Source: Chrysomallon squamiferum
Taxonomy: Eukaryota; Mollusca; Gastropoda; Neomphalida; Peltospiridae
Reading direction: 5' to 3'
Length of the DNA: 64,000 nt
NCBI GenBank assembly: GCA_012295275.1
Contig: CM022672.1
Coordinates: forward strand, 34,780,522 to 34,844,521
Shown here piece after piece: positions 15,577-40,756 of this stretch. Under the pieces are notes generated by a model that ran no database searches, was not told where the DNA came from, and worked only from the letters and a program-made list of their open reading frames with translations. How positions within the stretch are numbered: position 1 is the first letter of the stretch; each line of letters begins with the position of its first letter. The translations under genes and the position numbers were made by a program.

Positions 15577-16672
15577 ATGTGTTTGCGCACGACTGTGTCT
15601 GTGTTATCTATTTATATAGATATACACAACGCACACATACATATTCGTCCACATCACACCTTTAAGCACAAAAAACAAAGTTAACTTCTTAGAAAATATA
15701 TTTAATGAAACAATGGTTCTGATAAATAATTAATATGAAGATTGATTAATTAAATCTAAAACAAAATAAATAAAAACACATAGTGATACTATCTGTAATA
15801 GAAATATTACATTACTTCGAATCGTCTGTTACTAAATGTATTTAATGTCGTATACTTGATGTCTGATTACTGTTCGAGCTAATTTATGGGAAATAATTCT
15901 GAAATTGGATTTGTTAAGACTGTGACATCACTAATTATTATTTGCAAAGCAATACAGCTAAAACAGATCACTCTGAACTGCTTTTATTTATTTCATAATA
16001 ACATACCACTTACAAACTCATGTTTTTAATATTAATTTAAATCTTGTTGGTTTATTAATCTTTGACATAAATTCATGAGTTCTTCTAACTGGTCTGTGTC
16101 AGCTATGCGGCCGCGATGAACATAAACAAAGTAATAGTTTTAGTTTACTGTGTTTCGTTTGATTAAATCTTTCCTAATTGGTTAGTGTCAATCTGTACAA
16201 TGTACTCTTGATCAGACTACTTGAATCATCATTCTGTGTCTCATAGCAATTAGATTAATCTTTATTCTTGTGCGATTGAAAAGTTTATACTATTGTATAC
16301 AGCGTTTCATTATTGTATGTGAAATATCTTCTTGTGTCTCATATAAATGAAATTGTATTAATGTAACGTTTAAACTGTTGTATGCAGTGCAAACTACTCG
16401 GTTAAACTTGTTCACAAGTCCACACTCTATCCTATACAAATATTTGGATACGTTTGTTTGCAACTTAAAATATTACAATACTTTTTGTTCTCAGCTCAGC
16501 TTCATTTGTTTATAACAAAGATAATGAACAATATCTGAGTATTAAAGAATTGTCATGATGATATTAATATATAAATTACTTACTATTCTAACGAGACTGT
16601 GTTTCTAAATATTCACAATAACCGATGTCAGACCTTTAATATATATATTAATATATATATATATTTTTTTTA
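15191..16672. other. Intergenic B-C: no gene seen
   Basis: (TG)n at about 15195-15270 and 15545-15575, poly(T) at 15436-15458, then AT-rich sequence. Most of it matches the D-C intergenic block (29300-31000) and, reversed, the E-F block (49920-51600), including the NotI-like GCGGCCGC motif at 16107-16114. One copy of the 54-base 3'-flank repeat is near 16560-16620. This is a duplicated 3' flank of short-tail genes. Confidence 0.6.
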
Positions 16673-28011
<11,339 letters not shown>

Positions 28012-28274
28012 AGTGAAAAAGTTTCACAGAGAAACAAACCTGAAGTAACATTTCGAGCTGACACAAGACTCGTTTTCATGACTCACCAGTGAGAAAAGGC
28101 AAACCCATTTAATATATCCTGGTACAAAGTTCATTGCAAGCATGATTTGAACAGAGTAATGTAATTCTCTTAAATTATACACACTGAGATAAAAATCTGG
28201 ATCTAGCAAAACAGGTTTCACTCGTACAAACATTAGATCACAATACACAGAATACTTTTCATATGCATTCTGTC

Positions 28275-28440
28275 TAGTATTTACAGAGATACATAATGCG
28301 AAATCGTTTAATTTATGAGGATTGTTTGACGTAGACCGATTGACTCAAACTATTGCTATGCCGTCACTGTTGATGCGACAAAACAAATAATACTTATAAA
28401 ATGGAAAGTATTTAATGTAATATAAACGTATTATTAATAC
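28275..28440 (-). promoter_or_regulatory. Conserved upstream block of gene C
   Basis: Same block as upstream of gene B (TACATAATGCGAAATCG core at about 28290-28307, then GATTGACTCAAACTATT). It lies about 270 bases before the ATG, with the TATATTA and TGACTCA elements nearer. Function unproven. Confidence 0.35.
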
Positions 28441-28863
28441 ACCAAGGTATATGTAACAAACAGCACAATGATAAATAATCTTTTACTTCGCCGTAAGTTT
28501 TCTTTCAGACATAACAGAGGACTAGGTCGAGTGTAGTGAAAACAGATCAGTTGACTCTTCTATAACGAGACAAAAGTTTCATGCTAAGAGTTCAGTACTT
28601 AATGTGATTCACAACACGAATCTAGGACAGGCATGCATGGATAATATTTGAAACGAACTGGTGTGGTTTATGCATTGACGAGTAATCTCTTTCTATTACA
28701 ATGTCACTATTCATACGTATTTCTTTTTATCAACATAAGCACTGCATATGTAGATATTTTAGGATTTCAATATTCTCTATTTTATGTACGTCTGAAAAGA
28801 CTCTGCAAACAGATAATATTCGGGAACGCACTGGCGCAGGAAAACCTCACAAAACACGTCAGA

Positions 28864-28946
28864 TGTCGCTGATGAGACTCGAACGTATGACACCCATCCG
28901 CCCGCACTCCGAAGGCGAACAACGTAACCGCTCGGCCATCAAGACA
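28864..28946 (-). mobile_element. tRNA-derived SINE head (C/D intergenic)
   Basis: Cleanest copy. Read on the minus strand it starts TGTCTTGATGGCCGAGCGG (box A), has a long variable arm, then ACGTTCGAGTCTCATC (box B) and ends GCGACA, which can pair with the 5' TGTC. A body of roughly 100 bases follows towards 28760. The 5' side abuts (ATGT)n. Confidence 0.72.
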
Positions 28947-28959
28947 ACCTGGATGTTTG

Positions 28960-29349
28960 TATGTATGTATGTATGTATGTATGCATGTATGTATGTATGT
29001 ATGTATGTATGTATGTATGTATGTATGTATGTATGTATGTATGTATGTATGTATGTATGTATGTATGTATGCATGTGTGTAGGTGTGTATGTGCATATAT
29101 GTATGTATGTATGTGTGTAGGTAGGTAGGTAGGTATATATATATGTACGTATGTATGTATGTATGTATGATGGTATGTAGTATTTACCTATGTACGTATG
29201 TATGTATGTATGTATGTGTGCGTGTGTATGTGTGTGTGTGTGAGTACATGTACGTATGTCTATGTGCATGTATCAACGTCAGGGTTGCCATTTCCAAATC
29301 TACAAAACGGACAAACCGTTATGTGCATGTATGTGTGTATGTGTGTCTC

Positions 29350-29380
<31 letters not shown>
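28960..29380. repeat. (GTAT)n and (TG)n microsatellite block
   Basis: Tetranucleotide GTAT repeats to about 29072, interrupted variants, then TG-rich sequence to 29378. Open frames in it consist only of MYVC or HTYI type repeats. Confidence 0.95.
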
Positions 29381-29381
<1 letters not shown>

Positions 29382-30785
29382 GAGTATTGGTTTTTATATA
29401 CTAATAATCAGAATATGCAAATGACAAATTAAACTACTTGACATATTAATTACTAAAGTCTTTAGCCTTAAGATTTCATCAAAACAAATATGTTTTATGA
29501 TCAGCTGAAGTTTATAAAGAATCGGAAGATACTTCTGTAATATGATGAATGCTGGGTTTTTTTGTTGTTTTTTTTAAATACTTTTTTTGTTTAAAATAAT
29601 TTTTAATATACGCAGAATAAATGTCTACGAATTCTCAGCATCTCGGATAAGGCTGATATGCGAATATGCATAAATATATGTGTGTGTCTGTGTGTGTGTG
29701 TATATATATATATTTATATATGTTTGTGTGTGTGTGTGTGTGTGTGTGTTTGTGAATATATATATTTGTGGGTGTATGTGTGTGTGCGCGTTTGTGGGTG
29801 TGCTATCTGTTTATATAGACATACACAACGCACACTCAAACATACCCGTCCACATCATACCTTTAAGCACAAAAAACAAATTTAAATTCTTAGAAAATAT
29901 ATTTAATGAAACAATGGTTCTGATAAATAATTAATATGAAGATTGATTAATTAAATCTAAAACAAGAGAAATAAACACACATACTGATCCTGTCTGTAAT
30001 AGAAATATTACTTTACTTCGAATCTTCTATCACTAAATGTATGTAATGTCGTATACTTGATGTCTGATAACTGTTTGAGCTAATCAATCATTTTATGGGA
30101 AATAATTCTGAAATTGGATTTGTTAAGACTATGACATCACTAATTATTATTTGCAAAGCAATACAGGTATAACAAATCACTCTGAATTGCTTTTACTTAG
30201 TTCATAATAACATAACACTTACAGCTCATGTTTATCATAATAATTTACATCTTGTTGGTTTATTAATCTTTGACATAAATTCATGAGTTCTTCTAACTGG
30301 TCTGTGTCAGCTATACGGCCGCGATGAACATAAACAAAGCAATAGTTTTAGTTTACTGTGTTTCGTTTGATTGAATCTTTACTAACTGGTTAGTGTCAAT
30401 CTGTACAATGTACTCTCGATTAGGCTACTTGAATCATCATTCTGTGTCTCATATAAATTAGATTAATATCCACACTTATGTGACTCTAACACTTACACTA
30501 TTGTATACAGCGTTACATTATTATATGTGAATCATCATTTTGTTTCTCATATTAATAAAATTAGTTTCCATTCGTGTATGAATGTAACGTTTAAACTGTT
30601 GTACGCAGCGCAAACTACTCGGTGAAACTTGTTCAGAAGTCTAGAAAATATGCTATACTAATCCTTGATTATGTTTATTTGCAACTTAAAATATTACAAT
30701 TTTTTTCTCAGCCCAGCTTCAGTTGTTTATAACAGAGAAAATGAACAATATCTGAGTATTAAAGAATTGTCATGATGATGTTAAT
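29381..30785. other. Intergenic C-D: no gene seen
   Basis: AT-rich duplicated 3' flank of gene D. It includes TA/TG tracts at 29700-29760 and a CGGCCGCGATG motif near 30316, and matches 15280-16600 and, reversed, 50340-51600. No exon with a conserved counterpart was found. Confidence 0.6.
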
Positions 30786-31005
30786 ATATAAATAACTTAC
30801 TGTTCTATCAAGACTGTGTTACTAAATATTCACAATGAATACATAAATAATTTACTGTTCTAACAAGACTGTGTTACTAAATATTCACAATGAATACATA
30901 AATAATTTACTGTTCTAAAGAGATTGTATTACTAAATATTCACAATGAATACATAAATAATTTACTGTTCTAACGAGACTGTATTACTAAATATTGAAAA
31001 TTAGC
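30786..31005. repeat. 54-base tandem repeat in gene D 3' flank (4 copies)
   Basis: Unit with core TTTACTGTTCTAACAAGACT followed by GTGTTACTAAATATTCACAATGAATACATAAA, period about 54. One copy is present near gene C (16560-16620) and about seven near gene E (49935-50312, other orientation). Confidence 0.9.
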
Positions 31006-31255
31006 GATGTCAGACATTTAATAAAATATTTGTTTTCAGTGCCTCTGTTAAACTGGATAGTACACATCTAGAAACCTAATCAGATTTATGTAATAAAATG
31101 ATTTATGTTCTTCATGTTATTAACTGAATTTGTTCTCTTATAAATTATAGTGTACATTACTATAGTGCATCTGCTTTACAAACATTACTAAGATAATTAA
31201 TAAATAATTTTACCATCAACGAATAAATCTGAACGTGATCTATGTACGTATATAT

Positions 31256-31258
31256 CTA

Positions 31259-31301
<43 letters not shown>

Positions 31302-31616
31302 TTATATTTCTTTCTTATTTTCTCGTATAGAGATCCCTGTCCAACAACATCAATATTTAGTTTATCATAATCGTGTATTTCTTGAGTATTGAGTTCTTCT
31401 TGATGTGAAGTGTTTACATAACTTGTCTCCGCATCACCTGATGAAACTGTTTGAGTGTCATTGTGATTTGGTGGTGTGGTGATATTGACGTCTTCATCAA
31501 ATACTTCATATAATGATGACGAAGTAGCTGCTGTCCTGGGATGACTGTTGTTGGTTTTGGCAAATGATACTGAATGTTCAGTAGATGATGGTCGTTTTCG
31601 TATGATCAGAGCCATT
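31256..31616 (-). other. ITAM-like tail exon of gene D with repeat-encoded C-terminus
   Basis: Motifs: LYEVFDED, TSYVNTSH, HDYDKLNID and SLYEKIRKK. YDKL to YEKI spacing is ten, as in gene C. The stop present in gene C is absent, so translation runs into a (TA)n tract, adding YKYIYIYI-type residues and THT before TAG at 31258-31256. The added tyrosines are likely a by-product of the microsatellite. Confidence 0.75.
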
Positions 31617-34600
31617 CTGAAAATGTATTTCTCTTAACATTATAAGTTAGTAAGAGCAAATTTCATATAATTAAAATATAATACATAAATAATTAAGATC
31701 TCCTCAGTACTCGAAATTCAGACTTAGCTTAGCTCTGATATTGATTTTCAAAGAGTAAAAATTAAAGATATAGATTTTCAGTCGGTTTACACAGGTATGG
31801 TATACAGAAGTAAGTATAATAACAATAGTAAGTATTATAAGATACAAAATATTTCGGCTTAGTATTCTGTAAATACATTCTTTGATAAAGATATATAAGA
31901 TGTGGATGATCATATTTCATTATACGAATTATATTTATTATCAAACAGAAGAAAAAACTGTAAACTTACTCCTTAAGTTCAAACTGAAATAAAATATTTT
32001 GGTATATTATAATTAGTTGTGTTATATGTGGTTGAAGAATCTATACCTAATAATAATAACAACGGATATTATGAGAAGCAAAGTCAGTACAGCTGTGACG
32101 ACTGACAAAGTCGTTACAGTTGATGTTCCTGTACATTTTGCTTCTTGAGTTGAGCCTGAAAAGAAATTATTCTTAAAACTAATAACCGTAAAGGATAGAA
32201 AAAAGACTGGGTGGAAATATTGAGAAAAGGATATTAAAGAAGAATATTCTAGAGTACATAAAAAATTGGCAGTATACATATTAATTTAAAAGTATTTCTT
32301 AAATCATTATATACATTTCGGTCAAAAGTTTTAGCACATATATTTTTATTTATAAGTAATCTACTGGTAACTATCTCATAGTTTGCGTTCTATGTTGATT
32401 TGAAAAGTAATTAATTAAACAAACTTTTATACAACACAATGAAATGTTGTTTCAGAAACTACAAAAATGTCAAAAAGGTTTTCATACTAATTCCAGTTAT
32501 AATTACAGTTTGTCATTGCAGTTATAATTACAGTTTGTCCCATATGTTTTATCACATTCTGAAAAATTAGAATACAAGAAGAAGACCAAATAAAGGTAAT
32601 GCTTCATTATCTGTGCTGAAATATGTCAGACAGCATACTGAAATGGGTTTGTAAACATACACATGTTATATCTTCTTAATTCAGTAATGCATTTATTTTG
32701 AAAACAAAATTATTATGGAACAAAATTTATTTTATAACCAGTGTATATCAATCACTTAAAACTATTATACATAAGCATATTTTTCTTATTACACTTATAA
32801 TTCCTAATCAACGCAATGCAAATAAATTAGACACCATATCCTTTTGAATTTGGATAAGATGGAATCAGTTTATATATTTTCTAGTTTTAATTTTGCATCT
32901 TGTCTCCTGTATTTTCTACGGTTATGTTCAAGAATCAGTCAATCGTTTCGTGGCAGTTTCATAAAAATGATCAAACTATTCACTGGAAAAAAAAAGCAAA
33001 AACTAAAAAAAAAGTAAAATCAAATCAACATAAGCAAATAAATAAATAAATAAATAAATTAGTAGACAAATAATTAAAACTTTATTGATATAACCATTTA
33101 CCTGTACAATCAACACCTTTCCATCCAGTTTTACATCCTGTTTTGCATTTACCATCAGTGTGTTTACAATCTGACTGTCCGTCACAGCGTCTGTCTGTAC
33201 AAGACTTTGAACAGTTGAATCCGTAAGTGCCCCGTGCACAAACTGTAATAAGAAACAACTTATTAGTTACTAATCTATGACAGAATAAAATAATAGAATA
33301 CAAAATAAGATATAACCTACAAAGGAACCTAACTGAATGAAAACATTTGACTAAATATTTAGTTTGTGTCTCTTACTTTGAGAACAGTCTGTGTTTCTCC
33401 AGCCTGGCTCACAACCTCCGACACATGTTCCAGTGTTTGAATCACACGTTGAGTTAACCAAACAGTGACGATCAGAACATCGCTTTAAGCATCCAGAACC
33501 GTAAGTCAGTCCTTTACATTCTGAAATTTACTTTTAAATTTACATAAATAAAATACTAAAATATAAAAATATAGTTTTGAGAATGAAAGAAAAACGAGAA
33601 GAGAAGGATATAAACATTTTATTTATTTTTTCATTATTTACACTGAAACTATAAAAAGATTAACGTTGAGAGCAACATTTGTAAAACATTTTCTTTTTTA
33701 GGATTTGTGGATATTTCTTTTGTTTTGTGTTTTGTTAATTAACGTTATCAATTATTTATCTTTTTCTACGGCTAATCAATAAATAATTCAGAAAAGACTG
33801 ATCAAGAAAAAACTATTTTATACACACCTTGAGTACAATCAGTTCCACTCCAACCAGCTTGACATCCTCCAGTACAAGACCCAGTCTGTGTGTCACAGGG
33901 AGAGGAAACAGCACAGTGTCGTTTATTACATGACTTGTCACAGTTAGAACCATACACACCAGTCTGACATACTGAAACATATTTACACTGTCTTTAAAAC
34001 AGTGACCTGTCACAGTTAGAACCATACACACCAGTCTGACATACTGAAAAATATTTACACTCTCTTTAAAACAGTGACTTGTCACAGTTAGAACCATACA
34101 CACCAGTCTGACAGACTGAAAAATATTTACACACTCTTTAAAACAGTCACTTGTCACAGTTAGAACCATACACACCAGTCTGACACACTGAAAAATATTT
34201 ACACTCTCTTTAAAACAGTGACTTGTCAGAGTTAGAACCATACACACCAGTCTGACACACTACAAAATATTTACACTCTCTTTAAAACAGTGACTTGTCG
34301 CAGTTAGAACCATACACACCAGTCTGACATACTGAAAAATATTTACACTCTCTTTAAAACAGTGACTTGTCACAGTTAGAACCATACACACCAGTCTGAC
34401 ATACTGAAAAGTATTTACACTCTCTTTAAAACAGTTACTTGTCACAGTTAGAACCATACACACCAGTCTGACATACTGAAAAATATTTACACTCTCTTTA
34501 AAACAGTTACTTGTCACAGTTAGAACCATACACACCAGTCTGACATACTGAAAAATATTTACACTCTGTTTAAAACAGTGACTTGTCACAGTTAGAACCA

Positions 34601-35492
34601 TACACACCAGTCTGACATACTGAAAAGTATTTACACTCTCTTTAAAACAGTGACTTGTCACAGTTAGAACCATGCACACCAGTCTGACACTGAAAAATAT
34701 TTACACTCTCTTTAAAACAATGACATTGGAAAATATGAAGAAAATATGTGAATAATATTTTTGAAACTGTAAAACTGGTTGATCAATCATAACGTTTATT
34801 TTCTTACTTATGTAATACGTATTTGTTCTTTATCCATATGCGTAATACGAAACAATATTATTAAGATGTGATTTAATTTCCTCCTTCATTTGAATGTTAA
34901 TTTGTTGATAATAAGAACAGTGACGATCTCTACACAGTGTGTTACAGTTAGTACCATAAGTTGTACCTGATTGACACACTGAAAGCATCGAAGAAATCGA
35001 ATAAATAAAACAATTCATTTGGCTTTAGTCAGAAATGTATTTGTGTAGTCATTTATTTTGTAAATTAGATTAATTCAAATAACTAGAAACAATAGACTAA
35101 TAAAAAATAAAAGGCTTTGTATCGCACGACTGTACTTGATTTTATTGATTTATATTACCTTTAAAAACATTAAGAAAAATATCAGTAAAACAAAGAAAAC
35201 AACAACAACAAAAAGAGAAGTGTTTAAAATAACTGTGACATTGCAGAGAATGTTATTTACATGTCGCATAAAATTAAATATAACTTTAGATAAAATAGTA
35301 TCGTGTTTACTCTGGACATGAATTGTTCTAACTTGAATCATATCACAGCTTTTGAACTGACATGTAATAAAAATAATAAAAGTAACAATAAAAAATGAGA
35401 TAGAATTTTCCAACCATCAACTGACCGACTGAACAACACTCCAAATAAAGTACAGAATAACAACAAAAATAACAAGATATATTTAATATATA

Positions 35493-35565
<73 letters not shown>

Positions 35566-36202
35566 GTGTGATTCGTTGCTCTTACAAAAGTTCTGTTGAA
35601 ACATAATAAAACATAAAAATACATACATGTAAATTAACTTTCATAAATCTATCAATCAAAAACATAAAATAGAGATTGAATCTGTTCTGACATTTTCATC
35701 ATAACAAACTCACTGTTTATGTCTCTCTCCTCGCTCACTTTAACAGAGGAAAGAAAAGCTGACCGTTCTAATTACAGTTACATAGACAAATTAAAACTGT
35801 TTTATTGTTAATATATTTCTCGTTTGTTCTATGTTTAATTACCTGTACAATCTATTCCATCCCAGCCTGGTTGGCAGTGTCCACTACATGATCCAGTGTC
35901 TGTAGGGCAGCTTTGTTGAGAATTCAAACAGTGACGATCTCTACACAGTTTGTTACAGTTAGGACCATAAGTTATACCTGACTGACACATAACTAAAACA
36001 TAAATAAAATAAACAAGTAATTCATTTGTTAGTTCTAATTATATCCCTTCCTTCATCTCCGTTTGGCACGCATTGTAAATAATAGAAGAAAATAAACGTA
36101 TTTTTTAAAACAGTTACATTCAGAATAGTTCTTTAATGTTAAATACTAATCAGCCCTTACCCTCAAATTAAAAACAGTAACAACAACAAAAACAACAAGC
36201 AT

Positions 36203-36283
<81 letters not shown>

Positions 36284-37133
36284 TTCGAAAATACCCAAAC
36301 GGTCTAATAATAACTTTTCAAAACACAAAGTAAACTCCTCAACGTCCAGTTACTAACTGCTGCAGTGTAAAGTTGAGCCGAATCTACGAGTTAAGTACCT
36401 GGATTCCCAGTTAAGAAAGATATTTCGGTTAATTTTCCGAGAAAGATCTGCTTGATAACATATTAATCATCTGCGTCCAGTTTTCTCGAAAATCACTTAC
36501 AAATTACTGTTTAATGTCGTGATGTCAGTTCGTTCTGTTACTTAATTTTTCAGTGAAAGGAGATGCAAGTTAACTGTTAGGAGACGTTGAACAGTCAGTG
36601 TTAGTTTCCACACATCACGGATTTTCTCTGACCGAGCACAGTTGACTTTTTGCTTACTTGAACCAACACTTCTCCTTCTACCACTGTGTCCTTTGTTCAA
36701 ACTGCAACAGTTACAACAGTGCAAAACTTAACAACAGTTCAGTTATTTGTTGTTTCTTTATTTGGACCTGCACAGTTCAATTAACCCAACGCGCTGTAGT
36801 CGTTGTGTAAAAACATTTACAAGGAAGAAAAATCTTTCTATAAATTCTCACTCTGTAGTTATGATTTAGTTACCTGTACAGTCAACTCCACTCCATCCAG
36901 CCTGACATCCTCCATTACAAGAACCTGTGTCAGCGGGACACGAATCAGACTGACAATGACGACTTTTACACAGTTTGTTACACTGAGAACCGTAAAATCC
37001 TGTTTGACACACTGAAAAATGTAAACATTTAAAAATTTAAATATCAGAATGATTATATACACGTGGAAGTGAAAAAAGAAAATAAATAAACAAAACAAAA
37101 CAATGTAACAATAACAATAATAATAATAATAAC

Positions 37134-37197
<64 letters not shown>

Positions 37198-38162
37198 GGC
37201 AAAATAAACATATATATTCATAAAAGTGTTTTAAGGTTGAGGGATTAGTATCAAGAATATTTTTTATAACTGTGTTTGTGAAACTGTCTTCCAATTTGTG
37301 ACTCATCCCATTTAAAAGCACACCTTATTCACCTTCTACCTAGCATGCAATAATCACCTCTTCTTCCCAGTTGTTACACAGTCAACTTAGTGAATATTTA
37401 AGCAAATCTCTACTAACAATTAAGAAACATGAAAAGAAAAAGATATTCGCATCCATTTAGTCCGAAGTCAGTCATACAAGACAAGAATAATGTGAATTAC
37501 AATATCACATTTAGCATATATGAATAATTAATAGAGCATTTTTATTACAGTCTTGCATCACATATTATTTTACAGTTTTACATTAAATATCAGAATATAA
37601 ATGTATTCAGCCAAGTTCAGACGGTTAAATGATTATTTTTCCTTGTTTTGTTTTTCGGTTGTATTATTGATATGTAACAGTTTATGTTTTAAATTTCTAC
37701 TAAGCTTATGCAACTAATGTGAAATATCAATTATGTGTTGAATTACCATAAACTTCCACTTCTACAAAGTCCAGTGCTGTCGATTTTCCATTATCTGTTT
37801 CTTGATAAACAGTCACATATCTAGCGTTGACGTTACAATTGATGTTCACAATATCAGGAATATCAGTTCCATCTTTTCTACCAGTAACAGTACCACACAG
37901 ATGTCCTGTGTTAGACTGTCTCGCTGCTATGTTAGCATAAACCTGTACACCATTTCTTCTCCATTTAACTAAATTAAATACAATTCAGTGTTACAGTGTA
38001 CATACACACAATACGAGAACTAGGACTACCATCACACCAAGCAATGAAATACAATTCTATTCATACTTTTATTAATAAATTCAAATAATATTAGTAAAAG
38101 AAAAAAATAAAAGAAAAATACAGCATTCAAGGATGTCCATAGAAAACAAAGAAAGATAAAGG

Positions 38163-38203
<41 letters not shown>

Positions 38204-39996
38204 AATACCCCTAAAATAATAAAATGTGATTACTACAACTGATATATTCCGTCTACAATGAAACTGTGGAAACATAATCTTAAGGTACTATTTTCAGCTA
38301 AAATACGGATTCGTGGATTTTGTAAAAAAAAAAAAAACGACATTGAGACCAATAAATCAATAACGCTGTCATGGAAACATTATAAACATAAACTTTAGCA
38401 AATTTAGTAATAGGAAAAATGCAGAAATAATTATACAACAACAACAACGACGGCAAAAAAAAGGAAACAGCATCAAACACTGATGTCCATCTCTGTCACT
38501 TACAAGTTAAAATTAACTGACAAAAATAATTGTTATAATTAATGTTACATATTCTACTTGATACTTACAGTCATTTCTGAAATATATTTTAACTTCATGA
38601 ATAAAGTAAGGTTTTTCTAAATCTACTTCCCACCACGTGTAAGGCTGGTTTGTAGCTGTGCTTATAATTCTATGCCAGTCTCCACTGGTTTGTCCATCAA
38701 CGCCTCTTGAAGCAGAATTTTCATAACCCAACTCATAAGAATTTTGATACACATTTTTATTCCGAGCTACGTTTACTGAAAAGTAACACATATATAAATG
38801 AATGAACGAATAATAAAAAAATAAATACAAATAATATTAATACATATAATGAATTATAACAGAATTACACAGCACAGTAACGAAACAAGATGTTTAACTA
38901 TCTTTCACATACTACTATACAGTTCTATACAGATAGCTGTATAACAGTAATAGACAGCACAGTAACTTAACAAGATGTTTGTTTGGCTATCTTTCACACA
39001 TCACCTTCTTTAATTGACTAATAAGTTTTACATTCGTATTGTTAAACATTCTTTAATTGACTAATTAGTTTTACATATGTATTGTTAAACATTCTTTAAA
39101 TGATTAATTAGTTTTACACACGTATTGTTAAACATTCTTTAAATGATTAATTAGTTTTACATATGTATTGTTAAACATTCTTTAATTGACTTATTAGTTT
39201 CACATACGTATTGTTAAACATTCTTTAATTCTCTAATTAGTTTCACATACGTATTGGTAAAGGTTCTTTAAATGATTAATTAGTTTTACATACGTATTGT
39301 TAAACATTCTTTAATTGACTAATTAGTTTCACATACGTATTGGTAAACATTCTTTAATTGACTAATTAGTTTCACATACGTATTGTTAAACATTCTTTAA
39401 ATGATTAATTAGTTTTACATACGTATTGTTAAACATTCTTTAATTGACTAATTAGTTTCACATACGTATTGGTAAACATTATTTAAATGATTAATTAGTT
39501 TCACATACGTATTGGTAAACATTATTTAAATGATTAATTAGTTTTACATACGTATTGTTAAACATTCTTTTAGTCTCTCTTTTCTAGCGTGTCTCCCACT
39601 TAGATATTCGACTTCCTAACTTAAGAAAGAACAAAACGAAATGTAAGGTATGCTGTTTGGTACAGCTGATGTCTCACTCGGAATAATGAGAAATTGAGCA
39701 AACGATAGTCCTGATTCTAAAATCAAATAAGAAGCTAAAAAAACAAAACCTCAATACTGCAGCCAATTCGCTTTAGACTAATAATGAACAAGGAAATATA
39801 ATTACAAAAACTTGTTCCACCTTGTGAACTTAGCGCTTTGTTTAACATCTATGACACAGATCAAAAGAGGATAGACTGGTATGTGTTTTAGTCAAAGTGT
39901 TTTAACATCTGTGACAGAGATTAAAAGACGTTAGAGTGATGTGTGTTTTAATAGAAGTGTTTTTGTATATGTATGTTTATGCATTTTGTTTTTAAC

Positions 39997-40091
<95 letters not shown>

Positions 40092-40669
40092 TCACATTAG
40101 TTTTGAAGACGGTTTAGAGACATGACAAAGAGCTTTTAAATTAGAATTTGTTTTCTGAGAAATTACATGAGAAGAAAATATAGGAGCGGTTTTGTTAATA
40201 AAGTATATGTCTATAATATCAATGTGTCTTTTACTTCTGTGTTCTGAAAGTTGTTCTTAATAGTATTATTAGTAGTAAACAAACTATAATAATTATTGTA
40301 ATTTTTGTTTAAACAAGTATAATTATTGTTATTATTTCTGCCAGTGTCAGTTCTGATGGAATTATTAGTGGCTAATGTTTCTTAAATATCGTAATAACAA
40401 CAGTCAGTCATATAAATTAAAATGGTGTCTTTACTAGATTTAATAAAAAAATTAAAGAACGTATATTACTATGTGTACTAGCTATAATAAAGATGTAAAA
40501 AACTCACAACTTGTACAGGAATATTCAATTCAGATGTTTATTTTCCGGCACTCAATGTAAGTATTTGTTAGCAAAGTATACTTTTGTCGTGAAGGAAAAT
40601 AACTTTAATGATAGTTGTATATTAGTGTGCTGTCCTAGAAAGTAACGCAATAAACATGTATATATATAT

Positions 40670-40756
<87 letters not shown>

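Noticed and set aside
28864-28946. Functional tRNA gene
   Set aside because: Boxes A and B are good, but the anticodon stem-loop does not form a clean 5-bp stem with a standard 7-base loop, and the same segment sits in three duplicated flanks with a SINE-like body.
33813-34679. Two long minus-strand ORFs (144 and 139 codons) with a 24-residue repeat
   Set aside because: They are the out-of-frame reading of the 72-base acceptor minisatellite. The true EGF frame is different and spliced; no domain is encoded.
38990-39575. CRISPR-like array
   Set aside because: The units are contiguous tandem copies without unique spacers, and the genome is eukaryotic.
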